A DNA stretch of 28,594 bases from Halovivax sp. (GCA_007119345.1 SKPV01000049.1:1-28594), one strand, 5' to 3'. Positions 15,501 to 23,579 are shown, counted from the stretch's first letter. Made by a program: numbers and translations. The notes: generated by a model from the sequence alone, not told the origin.

Positions 15501-15542
15501 CATGAGCCGGAACCGACCACCATGAGCCGGGGAACCGACTAC
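15501..15542 (+). repeat. 20-bp imperfect duplication of the second kinase gene's start region
   Basis: CATGAGCCGG-AACCGACCAC at 15501-15520 recurs at 15521-15542 with a two-base GG insertion and one substitution. The first copy therefore carries an ATG (15502) that opens a seven-codon ORF, whose TGA (15523-15525) overlaps the true ATG at 15522. Confidence 0.85.
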
Positions 15543-17810
15543 GTCCGCGACGCCGACCGCACCCTGGAGGAGACCTACGAGGAGCCGATGGCGCTGTCGG
15601 AGTACGTCGACCGGATCTTCGAGAACCCGAAGGTCGCCTCCCACGCCTCCAAGTACCTGCTCGAGGCGATCGAGGCCGCCGGCACGCGGACCGTCGTCGA
15701 GGAGGGCGAGGAGGCACAGCGGTACCGCTTCTTCGACGACCCGCACAACGACGGCGAGCACGCGATCCTCGGCAACACGGAGGTCCTCAACGAGTTCGTC
15801 GACGACCTCCGCTCGATCGCGGCCGGCCGCGGCAAGGACGAGAAGATCATCTGGTTCGAGGGGCCGACGGCGACGGGAAAGTCGGAGCTCAAACGCTGTC
15901 TGGTCAACGGCCTCCGGGAGTACTCGAAGACGCCCGAGGGCCGTCGCTACACGGTCGAGTGGAACATCCAGACGGCGAGCGCCGACGAGCGCGGGCTGAG
16001 CTACGGCGTCGACCCCACGGCGGGCGACGACGAGCACTGGTACGAGAGTCCGGTTCAGGCGCACCCGCTGTCGGTGTTCCCCGAGCCCGTTCGCGAGGAA
16101 CTGCTCGCCGAGCTCAACGCCGAGATCGACGATCACGTCCCGATCACGGTCGACTCCCGGCTCGACCCGTTTTCCCGGGAGGCCTACGACTACCTCGAGG
16201 AGCAGTACCGCCAGCAGGGAACGGAGTCGCTGTTCTCGGCGATCACCGACGTGAACCACGTCCGGGTGAAAAACTACGTCGTCGACGTCGGCCAGGGCGT
16301 CGGCGTCCTCCACTCCGAGGACGACGGCCCGCCGAAAGAGCGCCTCGTCGGCTCCTGGATGCACGGGATGCTCCAGGAACTCGACTCCCGCGGACGCAAG
16401 AATCCGCAGGCGTTCAGCTACGACGGCGTCCTCTCGCAGGGCAACGGCGTGCTCACCATCGTCGAGGACGCCGCCCAGCACGCCGATCTGCTCCAGAAGC
16501 TACTGAACGTCCCGGACGAACAGTCCGTCAAGCTCGACAAGGGAATCGGGATGGACGTCGACTCGCAGCTGCTGATCATCTCGAACCCCGACCTCGAGGC
16601 CCAGCTCAACCAGCACTCGGATCGCAACGGGATGGATCCGCTGAAGGCGCTGAAGCGTCGGCTGGACAAACACCAGTTCGGCTACCTGACGAATCTGTCG
16701 CTCGAGACGGAGCTGATCCGACGCGAGCTGACCAACGAGACCGAGGTCTGGACCGCGGAGTCCTACGACGAGCTCGAGTCGAAGATCCGGAAACCGCTCA
16801 CGGTGACGGTCAAAGACGCCGACGGCGAGCTACGGGACCGCGAGCTGGCGCCCCACGCCGTCGAGGCGGCGGCGCTGTACGCCGTCGTTACGCGCCTCGC
16901 CGAGGAGGACCTCCCGTCGGGGCTCGATCTCGTCGACAAGGCGCTGATCTTCGATCAGGGATACCTTCAGGAGGGCGACACCCGCCGGGAGAAAGACGAG
17001 TTCGAGTTCGACGACGACGCGCTGAACGGCGTCCACGGCATCCCCGTGACGTACACGCGGGACGTCCTGGCCGAACTGCTCCAGACCGAGCGCGATCGCC
17101 ACCACGCCGAGCTCCCGGTCGGGGACGTCGTGATGCCGCGGGACGTGCTGAACGCGATGGCCGACGGACTCGGCGAGGCGCCGGTGTTCTCGACCGGCGA
17201 ACAGTCCGAGTTCGAGGCCAGGGTAGTCCCGGTGAAGAACTACGTCTACGACCGCCAGGAGGGAGACGTCGTCGAGGCGATCATGCACGAAAAGCGCGTC
17301 GACGAGGCGACCGTCGCGGAGTACGTCGAGCACGTCTACGCCTGGGAGATCGGCGAGACACTCACGAACGAGCGCGGCGAGGAGGTCGAACCGGACCCGC
17401 TGAAGATGAAGATCTTCGAGGTCGAGCACCTCGGCCGGTTCGACGAGACCGACTACGACGGGGACCGCCCCGCCGAGATCGTCCGGGAGTTCCGCCGCGA
17501 GAAGGTGATCACCGCGCTCAATCGCTACGCGTGGGAGCACCGCGACGAGGACTTCTCGGCCGACGACGTCGACCTCACCGCGATCCCGGTGATCAAGTCC
17601 GTCCTCGAGAGCCACGACTGGGACGACGTCCGCCGGACCTTCGAGGACTTCGACCCGCGCCAGTGGGACGACCCGCCGAGCGGAACCGAGACGGAGCGGG
17701 TCAAAGCGGCCACGATCGAGACGCTGATCGACGAGTACGGCTACTCCGAGGCGTCGGCCGAACTGACCAGCAGACACGTCATGAGCCAGGTGAGTTACCG
17801 ATGGGACTGA
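15522..17810 (+). CDS. Second, divergent PrkA-like AAA+ protein kinase
   Basis: The 762-residue product is a diverged paralogue of the preceding gene. It keeps the N-terminal PrkA segment (LSEYVDRIFENPKVASHASKYL in pieces: LSEYVDRIFENPKV, then HASKYL), the FDDPHNDGEHAILG block and Walker A GPTATGKS (114-121). It also keeps ATPase-domain blocks such as NGVLTIVEDA and LLIISNPDLEAQL. The C-terminal half is longer and more altered than in PrkA, so it may regulate or partner the first kinase rather than share its substrate. Haloarchaea commonly carry two prkA genes side by side. The first kinase stop lies 21 nt upstream, and the start region is duplicated. I chose the ATG at 15522 because the copy at 15502 is out of frame. 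Confidence 0.92.
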   Translation: MSRGTDYVRDADRTLEETYEEPMALSEYVDRIFENPKVASHASKYLLEAIEAAGTRTVVEEGEEAQRYRFFDDPHNDGEHAILGNTEVLNEFVDDLRSIAAGRGKDEKIIWFEGPTATGKSELKRCLVNGLREYSKTPEGRRYTVEWNIQTASADERGLSYGVDPTAGDDEHWYESPVQAHPLSVFPEPVREELLAELNAEIDDHVPITVDSRLDPFSREAYDYLEEQYRQQGTESLFSAITDVNHVRVKNYVVDVGQGVGVLHSEDDGPPKERLVGSWMHGMLQELDSRGRKNPQAFSYDGVLSQGNGVLTIVEDAAQHADLLQKLLNVPDEQSVKLDKGIGMDVDSQLLIISNPDLEAQLNQHSDRNGMDPLKALKRRLDKHQFGYLTNLSLETELIRRELTNETEVWTAESYDELESKIRKPLTVTVKDADGELRDRELAPHAVEAAALYAVVTRLAEEDLPSGLDLVDKALIFDQGYLQEGDTRREKDEFEFDDDALNGVHGIPVTYTRDVLAELLQTERDRHHAELPVGDVVMPRDVLNAMADGLGEAPVFSTGEQSEFEARVVPVKNYVYDRQEGDVVEAIMHEKRVDEATVAEYVEHVYAWEIGETLTNERGEEVEPDPLKMKIFEVEHLGRFDETDYDGDRPAEIVREFRREKVITALNRYAWEHRDEDFSADDVDLTAIPVIKSVLESHDWDDVRRTFEDFDPRQWDDPPSGTETERVKAATIETLIDEYGYSEASAELTSRHVMSQVSYRWD

Positions 17811-17836
17811 CGAGCGAGGTGCGAACATGGGACTGA
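17783..17836 (+). repeat. Duplicated ribosome-binding site and start at the second-kinase/yeaH junction
   Basis: GAGCCAGGTGAG...ATGGGACTGA (17783-17810) recurs as GAGCGAGGTGCG...ATGGGACTGA (17812-17836). The Shine-Dalgarno-like block shifts by 29 and the start block by 26 bases because of a 3-nt difference between them. The first ATGGGACTGA includes the stop codon of the second kinase; the second is the yeaH start. Confidence 0.8.
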
Positions 17837-19149
17837 AAGACGACCTCGACCGATTCCACGAGGTGGGCGAGGCCCGCCGCGAGGATCTCGCCGAGTTCAT
17901 CCAGTACGGCGACCTGGGCAGGAGCCGTCCCGGCGAGATCAAGATTCCCGTCAAGATCGTCTCCCTCCCGGAGTTCGCCTACGACCAGCGCGACCAGGGT
18001 GGCGTCGGCCAGGGCGACGGTGAGACGCCCGACGTCGGCCAACCCGTCGGCCCGCCCCAGCCCCAGCCCGGCGACGGCGACGAGGACGGCGAGCCTGGAG
18101 AGGAGGGCGGCGAGCACGAGTACTACGAGATGGACCCCGAGGAGTTCGCACAGGAGCTCGACGAGGAGCTCGGGCTCGACCTCGATCCCAAGGGAAAGAA
18201 GGTGATCGAAGAGAAGGAAGGTCCCTACACGGATCTGACCCGCTCCGGCCCGGACAGCACGCTCGACTTCGAGCGGATGTTCAAGGAGGGCCTCAAGCGG
18301 AAGCTCGCGATGGACTTCGACGAGGAGTTCCTCCGCGAACTCTGCAAGGTCGAGGGCATCTCGGCCCGGGAGGTCTTCGAGTGGGCGCGCGGCGAGAACC
18401 TGCCCGTCTCGATGGCCTGGGTCGAGGAGGCTCACCGGGAGACGGCGGACGACCGCGGGGAGTGGTCCTCCATCGGGGAGGTCGAGGCGAACGTCGAGCG
18501 CGAGTCCGTCCAGCAGAAGATCCGCCGCGAGGGGATCAAGCACGTCCCCTTCCGCCGCGAGGACGAGCGGTACCGCTACCCGGAGATCATCGAGGAGAAA
18601 GAGAAGAACGTCGTGGTCGTCAACATCCGCGACGTCTCCGGCTCGATGCGCGAGAAGAAACGCGAGCTGGTCGAGCGGACCTTCACGCCGCTGGACTGGT
18701 ACCTGACGGGAAAGTACGACAACGCGGAGTTCGTCTACATCGCCCACGACGCCGACGCCTGGGAGGTCGAGCGCGAGGAGTTCTTCGGCATCCGGTCGGG
18801 CGGCGGGACGAAGATCTCGAGCGCCTACGAGCTCGCGAACGAACTGCTCGAGGAGTACCCCTGGAGCGACTGGAACCGCTACGTGTTCGCGGCGGGGGAC
18901 TCCGAGAACTCCTCGAACGACACGAGCGAGCGCGTGATCCCCCTGATGGAGGATATCGACGCGAACCTCCACGCATACGTCGAGACCCAGCCGAGCGGCA
19001 ACGCGATCAACGCCACCCACGCCGAGGAGTTAGAGAAGCACTTCGGCCGGGACGCCGACGACGTCGCGGTGGCGTACGTCAACGGCGAGGAGGACGTGAC
19101 CGACGCGATCTACGAGATCCTCAGCACCGAGGGTGATGCCGATGAGTGA
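17827..19149 (+). CDS. yeaH: YeaH/YhbH family protein (DUF444) with vWA domain
   Basis: The 440-residue protein matches the DUF444 family and is close in length to E. coli YeaH (about 430). After an N-terminal segment and an acidic Gly/Pro/Asp-rich linker (about residues 58-98) comes a C-terminal von Willebrand A domain. Its metal-site (MIDAS) residues are visible: DVSGS (Asp269, Ser271, Ser273), GGGTKISS (Thr328) and GDSEN (Asp358). In E. coli, yeaG and yeaH are co-transcribed and their proteins act together in sustained nitrogen starvation, so this is the likely kinase partner. It is soluble. The ATG at 17827 is preceded by an AGGTG site. Confidence 0.95.
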   Translation: MGLKDDLDRFHEVGEARREDLAEFIQYGDLGRSRPGEIKIPVKIVSLPEFAYDQRDQGGVGQGDGETPDVGQPVGPPQPQPGDGDEDGEPGEEGGEHEYYEMDPEEFAQELDEELGLDLDPKGKKVIEEKEGPYTDLTRSGPDSTLDFERMFKEGLKRKLAMDFDEEFLRELCKVEGISAREVFEWARGENLPVSMAWVEEAHRETADDRGEWSSIGEVEANVERESVQQKIRREGIKHVPFRREDERYRYPEIIEEKEKNVVVVNIRDVSGSMREKKRELVERTFTPLDWYLTGKYDNAEFVYIAHDADAWEVEREEFFGIRSGGGTKISSAYELANELLEEYPWSDWNRYVFAAGDSENSSNDTSERVIPLMEDIDANLHAYVETQPSGNAINATHAEELEKHFGRDADDVAVAYVNGEEDVTDAIYEILSTEGDADE

Positions 19150-19191
19150 CCGAACTGCGGCCGCGAGCGACCGAGGTGATTCCCGTGAGTA
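19132..19191 (+). repeat. 43-bp-spaced duplication of ribosome-binding site and start at the yeaH/spoVR junction
   Basis: GGTGATGCCGATGAGT (19132-19147) recurs as GGTGATTCCCGTGAGT (19175-19190), with the same 4-nt spacing between the GGTGAT site and the start codon. The first copy overlaps the yeaH stop as ATGAGTGA; the second gives the spoVR GTG. Confidence 0.8.
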
Positions 19192-21218
19192 ATTCGGACA
19201 GATTCCGCAAACAGGCGATCGCCGCGGACCTCGAGGAGCCGGTCGAGGAGGCGCGCAACCTCGCCGAGAAGCTCGGTCTCGAGCCGTACCCCGTCAACTA
19301 CTGGATCGTCGACTACGACGAGATGAACGAGCTCATCGCCTACGGCGGGTTCCAGAGCCGCTATCCGCACTGGCGCTGGGGGATGCAGTACGACCGCCAG
19401 CAAAAGCAGGGACGGTACACGGGGAGCAAGGCGTTCGAGATCGTCAACAACGACAATCCGTCCCACGCCTTCCTCCAGGAGTCGAACGCGGTGGCCGACC
19501 AGAAGGCGGTCATCACTCACGTCGAGGCCCACGCCGATTTCTTCGCGAAGAACGAGTGGTTCGGCCTCTTCACCGCGGGACGCGCCGAGGAGGACGAGGT
19601 CGACGCGGCGGCGATGCTCGAGCGCCACGCGCGGGCGATCGACGAGTACATGTCGGACTCGGACATCGACCGCGCCGAGGTCGAGAAGTGGATCGATCAC
19701 GCGCTCACGCTCGAGGACAACATCGACCAGCACCGCGTCTTCCAGCGACGGCTCGAACTCGACGGCGAGCCGATCGAACTCGACGAGGACCTCAACGAGA
19801 AACTCGACGAACTCGGCCTCTCCGACGAGGTGAAAGGCGAGGTATTCGACGACGAGTGGCTCGAGAAAGTCACCGCGGAAGACGGCCCCGCGAACTTCCC
19901 CGAGAACCCGGAGAAGGACGTCCTCGCGTTCGTCCGCGAGTACGGCAAGCGCTTCGACGAAGAGGCGGGCAAGGCCGCCGAGATGGAAGAGTGGCAGCGG
20001 GACGTCCTCGACATGATGCGCGCCGAGGCGTACTACTTCGCCGCCCAGAAGATGACGAAGGTGATGAACGAAGGGTGGGCCGCCTACTGGGAGTCGGCGA
20101 TGATGAGCGGCGAGGCGTTCGCCGGCGACGACGAGTTCCTCAACTACGCCGACCACATGGCGAAGGTGCTCGCCTCCCCCGGTCTGAACCCGTACAGTCT
20201 CGGGCTCCAGCTCTGGCAGTACATCGAGAACACGACGAACCGGCGGGAGGTGCTCGAACACCTCCTGCGGGTCGAAGGGATCTCCTGGCGCAACCTGACC
20301 GAGGTCGTCGACTTCGATGACGTCCTCGAGCGACTGGAACCGCCCGCGGAGATCGACACGATCACGCCGGAATCGGTCGGCGAGCTCGCTGACGCGGTCG
20401 ACGCCGGGGACGTCCCCGAGGAGTGGGTCGACGCGGAGGCGCTCGAGGCGGCACTGGAGGGCGAGATCGACGTCGCGACGTACCCGTGGAAGGTCCTGAC
20501 CTACGAGGGGTTGGCCCGACGCCACTACTCGCTGGTCGAGCGCCAGCACCGCGGGTTCCTCCCGCGGGTGAACCAGAACGAACTCGAGCGGATCGGCCGC
20601 TACCTCTTCGACGACGCCCGCTACGAGAGCGTCGAGGAGGCCCTCGAGCAGGTCGACTTCGCCGCCGGCTGGGACCGAATGTTCGACGTCCGCGAGAGTC
20701 ACAACGACGTGACGTTCCTGGACGAGTTCCTCACCCAGGAGTTCATCCGTCAGAACGACTACTTCACCTACGAGTACTCGCGGGCGACGGGGCAACACCA
20801 CGTGGCCAGCACGGACGCCGAGGACGTCAAGAAGAAGCTGCTGTTGCAGTTCACCAACTTCGGCAAGCCGACGATCGCCGTCTACGACGGCAACTACAAC
20901 AACGCCAACGAACTCTTGCTCGGCCACGAGTACAACGGCGTCATGCTCGACGTCGGGCAGGCGACGGAGGTCCTGAAGCGAATCTTCGAGCTCTGGGGTC
21001 GGCCGGTGAACCTGCTGACGATCGTCAAGGAGGTCGACGACCACGACGTGGAGGTCGCCAAGCGTCGCAACCGCGAGCCGGAACCCGTCGAGGTCGGCAA
21101 GTGGATCCGCTACGACGGCGACGAGATCACGATCGAGGACGTTCCCTGGGAGGAGGTCGAGCACCTCGCCGCCGAGGACGTCGACTACGACACGAAACCC
21201 GACGACTGGCTGGCCTGA
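19185..21218 (+). CDS. spoVR: SpoVR family protein (YcgB homologue)
   Basis: The 677-residue product matches SpoVR: LGLEPYPVNYWIVDYDEMNELIAYGGF in pieces (LGLEPYPVNYWIVDYDEMNE, LIAYGGF), SRYPHWRWGMQYD, IVNNDNPSHAFLQESN, and in the second half GWAAYWES and NPYSLGLQLW. It is longer than the bacterial proteins (about 470-510 residues), as haloarchaeal versions tend to be. SpoVR is needed for the spore cortex in Bacillus, and ycgB groups with yeaG and yeaH in non-spore formers; the molecular role is unknown. I chose the GTG at 19185 over the GTG at 19146 because a GGTGAT site sits just before it and the start then reads MSNSD. It is the last gene of the operon. Confidence 0.93.
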   Translation: MSNSDRFRKQAIAADLEEPVEEARNLAEKLGLEPYPVNYWIVDYDEMNELIAYGGFQSRYPHWRWGMQYDRQQKQGRYTGSKAFEIVNNDNPSHAFLQESNAVADQKAVITHVEAHADFFAKNEWFGLFTAGRAEEDEVDAAAMLERHARAIDEYMSDSDIDRAEVEKWIDHALTLEDNIDQHRVFQRRLELDGEPIELDEDLNEKLDELGLSDEVKGEVFDDEWLEKVTAEDGPANFPENPEKDVLAFVREYGKRFDEEAGKAAEMEEWQRDVLDMMRAEAYYFAAQKMTKVMNEGWAAYWESAMMSGEAFAGDDEFLNYADHMAKVLASPGLNPYSLGLQLWQYIENTTNRREVLEHLLRVEGISWRNLTEVVDFDDVLERLEPPAEIDTITPESVGELADAVDAGDVPEEWVDAEALEAALEGEIDVATYPWKVLTYEGLARRHYSLVERQHRGFLPRVNQNELERIGRYLFDDARYESVEEALEQVDFAAGWDRMFDVRESHNDVTFLDEFLTQEFIRQNDYFTYEYSRATGQHHVASTDAEDVKKKLLLQFTNFGKPTIAVYDGNYNNANELLLGHEYNGVMLDVGQATEVLKRIFELWGRPVNLLTIVKEVDDHDVEVAKRRNREPEPVEVGKWIRYDGDEITIEDVPWEEVEHLAAEDVDYDTKPDDWLA

Positions 21219-21279
21219 GCCGATCGACGCGGGGTAGGCGATCCGGTACCAGGGCGGGCGATCACCCGCGCGTCGGTGC

Positions 21280-21286
21280 GTTTTTC
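21280..21286 (+). promoter_or_regulatory. T-rich patch: TATA-like box for yjbQ or spoVR terminator
   Basis: GTTTTTC lies about 28 nt upstream of the yjbQ ATG and 60 nt beyond the spoVR stop. It could be a weak TATA box, a poly-U terminator for the PrkA operon, or both; I cannot separate these. Confidence 0.3.
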
Positions 21287-21310
21287 GCCGACCGTGGCGG
21301 CCTGTTCGAT

Positions 21311-21703
21311 ATGGCTTTCGAGGTCTCCACCGACGACCGACTGACGACCGTCGACGTCACGGACCGCGTTCGAGAGCGCGTGCCCGGCGACTGCGAATCG
21401 GGCGTCTGCACCGCCTTCGTCGAGCACACCACGGCCGGCCTCGCGATACAGGAGAACGAACCCCGCTTGCGCGGGGATATCGAGTCGTTCCTCAGGGATC
21501 TCGTCCCCGACGGGGGCCACGCCCACGACGAGCTCGACGGCAACGCCGATTCCCACCTGCGGGCGTCGCTGTACGGCCCGTCGGCCTCGGTACCGATCCG
21601 GGACGGGGATCTCGCCCTCGGGACGTGGCAGTCGATCCTTCTCGTCGAGTGTGACGGCCCGCGCACGCGTCGGGTGTCGGTGACGACGGTCGACGGTCGG
21701 TGA
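21311..21703 (+). CDS. yjbQ: YjbQ family protein (UPF0047)
   Basis: The 130-residue protein carries the YjbQ signature blocks: VEHTTAGLAIQENEPRLRGDI in pieces (EHTTAGLAIQENEP, LRGDI), HAHDELDGNADSHLRASLYG in pieces (HDELDGNADSHLRASL), and LALGTWQSILLVECDGPR. The His, Asp and Asn residues of these blocks line a putative active site. Some members were reported to have weak thiamin-phosphate-synthase-like activity, but the true role is unsettled. It is a cytoplasmic single-domain protein of normal length. The ATG at 21311 is the first start after the T-rich patch. Its stop codon and the following bases are duplicated 50 bp downstream. Confidence 0.92.
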   Translation: MAFEVSTDDRLTTVDVTDRVRERVPGDCESGVCTAFVEHTTAGLAIQENEPRLRGDIESFLRDLVPDGGHAHDELDGNADSHLRASLYGPSASVPIRDGDLALGTWQSILLVECDGPRTRRVSVTTVDGR

Positions 21704-21780
21704 GCGAGGCGACGTCTCCGCGGGCGACGGTTTTGCCGATCGTCACTCGGTGAGCGAGTCGACGCCTCTGCGGGTCGGGA
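21698..21780 (+). repeat. 50-bp-period duplication beginning at the yjbQ stop codon
   Basis: CGGTGAGCGAGGCGACGTCT (21698-21717) recurs as CGGTGAGCGAGTCGACGCCT (21748-21767), and similarity continues for about eight more bases. The TGA in the first copy is the yjbQ stop codon, so the second copy is a duplicated gene end. Confidence 0.75.
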
Positions 21781-21812
21781 TCGCCGGGTGAGAGACGGCT
21801 CGTTCGGACACC

Positions 21813-22481
21813 TCAGAGCGACAGCGGTCGGTCGGACGAGACCGCGTCGACGCCCCTGAGACCGAGCGCTCGCGCCACGTACGCGTTCGGGGTCCCCCAG
21901 GCGTGCAGTTCGAGATCGACCGCGGCGGCTCGCTCGGGCAGTCTCGTCAGCGCGAAACGCCAGTACTTCGCGGCGAGGACCGAACAGCCGAGCTCGACGG
22001 CGGTCGTGACAGGGTGGCGCAGTTCGCGACGCGCCAGCAGGCCGGTCGGCCGTTCCGGATCGAGTTCGCGAACCCGACGCAACTCGTCGTGCAGGAACGA
22101 GGTGAGCACCACCCTGTTGGCGGGATCGACCGCGTCGAGCGTCGCGAGGACGTCGGCGGCCAGCCCGCGCTCTTTGAGCTCGCAGTTGACCGCGATTCCG
22201 GGGGGAAGCGCCTCGAGAGTCGCCGCCAGCGTCGGGATCCGTTCGTCGCTGGCGTCAACGCGGTGGGACCGAAGTTCCGCGAGCGAACGCTCGGACACGG
22301 CCCCCGATCCGTCGGTGACTCGATCGATCGTCTCGTCGTGGACGACGACCAGTTCGCCGGAGCCGCACCGCCGGACGTCGAACTCCACGGCGTCCGCGCC
22401 GTTCGCGCCGGCCGATTCGATCGCCGCGATCGTGTTCTCCGGCGCGACCGCCGCGAAGCCGCGGTGGGCGATGAGCCGCAT
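21813..22481 (-). CDS. ugpQ: Glycerophosphodiester phosphodiesterase
   Basis: The 222-residue protein hydrolyses glycerophosphodiesters to glycerol-3-phosphate and an alcohol. It shows the catalytic landmarks IAHRG (His6, Arg7), PENT (Glu15), VEFDV and VVVHDETIDRVTDGSG, and later NCELKE, consistent with a metal-dependent TIM-barrel GDPD. It has no signal peptide, so it is a cytoplasmic UgpQ-type enzyme rather than the periplasmic GlpQ. The ORF continues upstream in frame through the 34-bp repeats, but the ATG at 22481 is where the family similarity begins (MRLIAHRG). It is divergent from the dehydrogenase gene. Confidence 0.93.
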   Translation of the reverse strand: MRLIAHRGFAAVAPENTIAAIESAGANGADAVEFDVRRCGSGELVVVHDETIDRVTDGSGAVSERSLAELRSHRVDASDERIPTLAATLEALPPGIAVNCELKERGLAADVLATLDAVDPANRVVLTSFLHDELRRVRELDPERPTGLLARRELRHPVTTAVELGCSVLAAKYWRFALTRLPERAAAVDLELHAWGTPNAYVARALGLRGVDAVSSDRPLSL

Positions 22482-22505
22482 TCGAACGCCGGTACGACGT
22501 CCACC

Positions 22506-22631
22506 GGCTTCAGCGAACCGACTCCGACACGGGACCATCGGCTTCGGCGAACCGACCCCGACACGGGACCATCGGCTTCGGCGAACCGACCCCGACACGG
22601 GACCATCGGCTTCGGCGAACCGACCCCGACA
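22506..22631. repeat. 34-bp tandem repeat in a divergent promoter region
   Basis: Units begin at 22506, 22540, 22574 and 22608 with an exact 34-bp step; the fourth is partial (24 bases). Copies two and three are identical and the first differs at two positions. The core reads GGCTTCGGCGAACCGACCCC. The period is not a multiple of three, so the repeats are not coding. They fill most of the 180 nt between the phosphodiesterase and dehydrogenase starts. Confidence 0.95.
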
Positions 22632-22658
22632 TTGAACCGGCGTGCCGACGAAGCCGAT
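22606..22658. promoter_or_regulatory. Inverted repeat joining the last 34-bp unit to the dehydrogenase start
   Basis: ATCGGCTTCG (22606-22615) in the fourth repeat unit is the exact reverse complement of CGAAGCCGAT (22649-22658), which ends 3 nt before the dehydrogenase ATG. A CATTGAA patch between them, about 29 nt upstream of the ATG, could be a TATA box. The arrangement looks like a possible operator or hairpin. Confidence 0.4.
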
Positions 22659-22661
22659 CGC

Positions 22662-23378
22662 ATGTCCCGGACCGCCGACTTCGACTTCACGGACACCGTC
22701 ACGATCGTCACGGGCGCCTCCGGCGCGCTCGGCAGCGCGGCCGTCGAGCGCTTTCGGGCTGCCGATTCGACCGTCTGCGCCGTCGACGTGATCGAACCCG
22801 ACGACGAGGACGCCCTGCTCGATCCGGACGACGTCGCGCACTTCTACCGGGCGGATCTCACCGACGAGGACGACGTCGAGCGCGTCGTCGAAGAGATCGC
22901 CGACGAGCACGGCCGTATCGATCACCTCCTGAACGTCGCCGGGACGTGGCGCGGCGGGCAACCGATCGCGGAGACGCCGCTCGAGGAGTACGAGCTACTG
23001 ATGGACGTCAACCTCAAGACGGCGTTTCTGGCGTCGAAGCACGCCCTCCCACACCTGCGAGAGAGCGAGGGCGCCGTCGTGAGCGTGAGCGCGCGATCGT
23101 CGCTCCAGGGGGACGAGGGCGACGGACCCTACCGGATCACGAAGGCCGGGATCAGGCTGCTGACGGAGACGCTCGCCGCGGAGAACCTGGGAACCGTCCG
23201 GGCGAACTGCGTCATGCCGAGCGTGATCGACACGCCGATGAACCGCGAGATGATGCCTGACGCGGGTCACGACTCGTGGGTCGATCCGGCCGAGATCGCC
23301 GACGTCTTCGCCTTCCTGTGTAGCGAGGGCGCGTCGGCGACGAGCGGCGCCGCGGTTCCCGTCTACGGGGAGGCGTAA
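22662..23378 (+). CDS. Short-chain dehydrogenase/reductase
   Basis: The 238-residue protein is a classical SDR that uses NAD(H) or NADP(H). It has the nucleotide motif TGASGALG (about residues 15-22), LNVAGTW in place of NNAG, the catalytic serine in VSARSS and the YxxxK pair in GPYRITKAG. An Asp near the end of the second strand (VDV) favours NAD(H). The substrate cannot be told. The ATG at 22662 is chosen because the frame upstream runs through the 34-bp repeats and antisense to the phosphodiesterase. It has no obvious operon partner. Confidence 0.92.
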   Translation: MSRTADFDFTDTVTIVTGASGALGSAAVERFRAADSTVCAVDVIEPDDEDALLDPDDVAHFYRADLTDEDDVERVVEEIADEHGRIDHLLNVAGTWRGGQPIAETPLEEYELLMDVNLKTAFLASKHALPHLRESEGAVVSVSARSSLQGDEGDGPYRITKAGIRLLTETLAAENLGTVRANCVMPSVIDTPMNREMMPDAGHDSWVDPAEIADVFAFLCSEGASATSGAAVPVYGEA

Positions 23379-23530
23379 GCAACCGCCGACGGCCGCCGAG
23401 GCGCGCGTCGGCGTCGAAGGGCGAGCGGATGCCGCCGTCGAAGTACGAGGGGGACCGAGATCGGAAGTGCGAGGTCCGCGCCGGGTGTCGTGGGAATCGT
23501 GCGAGAGCGGGTGGGGGCGGGTGACGGACT

Positions 23531-23539
23531 AACATATAG
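23531..23539 (+). promoter_or_regulatory. TATA-like box of the liv operon
   Basis: AACATATAG is a clear A/T-rich box 40-50 nt upstream of the livH ATG, predicting a leader of about 20 nt. The 150 nt between the dehydrogenase stop and this box hold nothing recognisable. Confidence 0.5.
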
Positions 23540-23579
23540 CGTGAACTATTTCAATCACTCCCGCGGATACACGTTTAGA

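Noticed and set aside
13968..16481. 837-residue minus-strand ORF
   Set aside because: It is a shadow of the two kinase genes, rich in Leu/Val/Arg/Asp, and crosses a real gene junction.
19110..21164. 684-residue minus-strand ORF opposite spoVR
   Set aside because: It is an antisense shadow produced by the high-GC codon pattern, with no recognisable motif.
21903..22661. N-terminal extension of the dehydrogenase ORF
   Set aside because: It reads through the 34-bp repeats and antisense to the phosphodiesterase; the SDR motifs begin only after the ATG at 22662.
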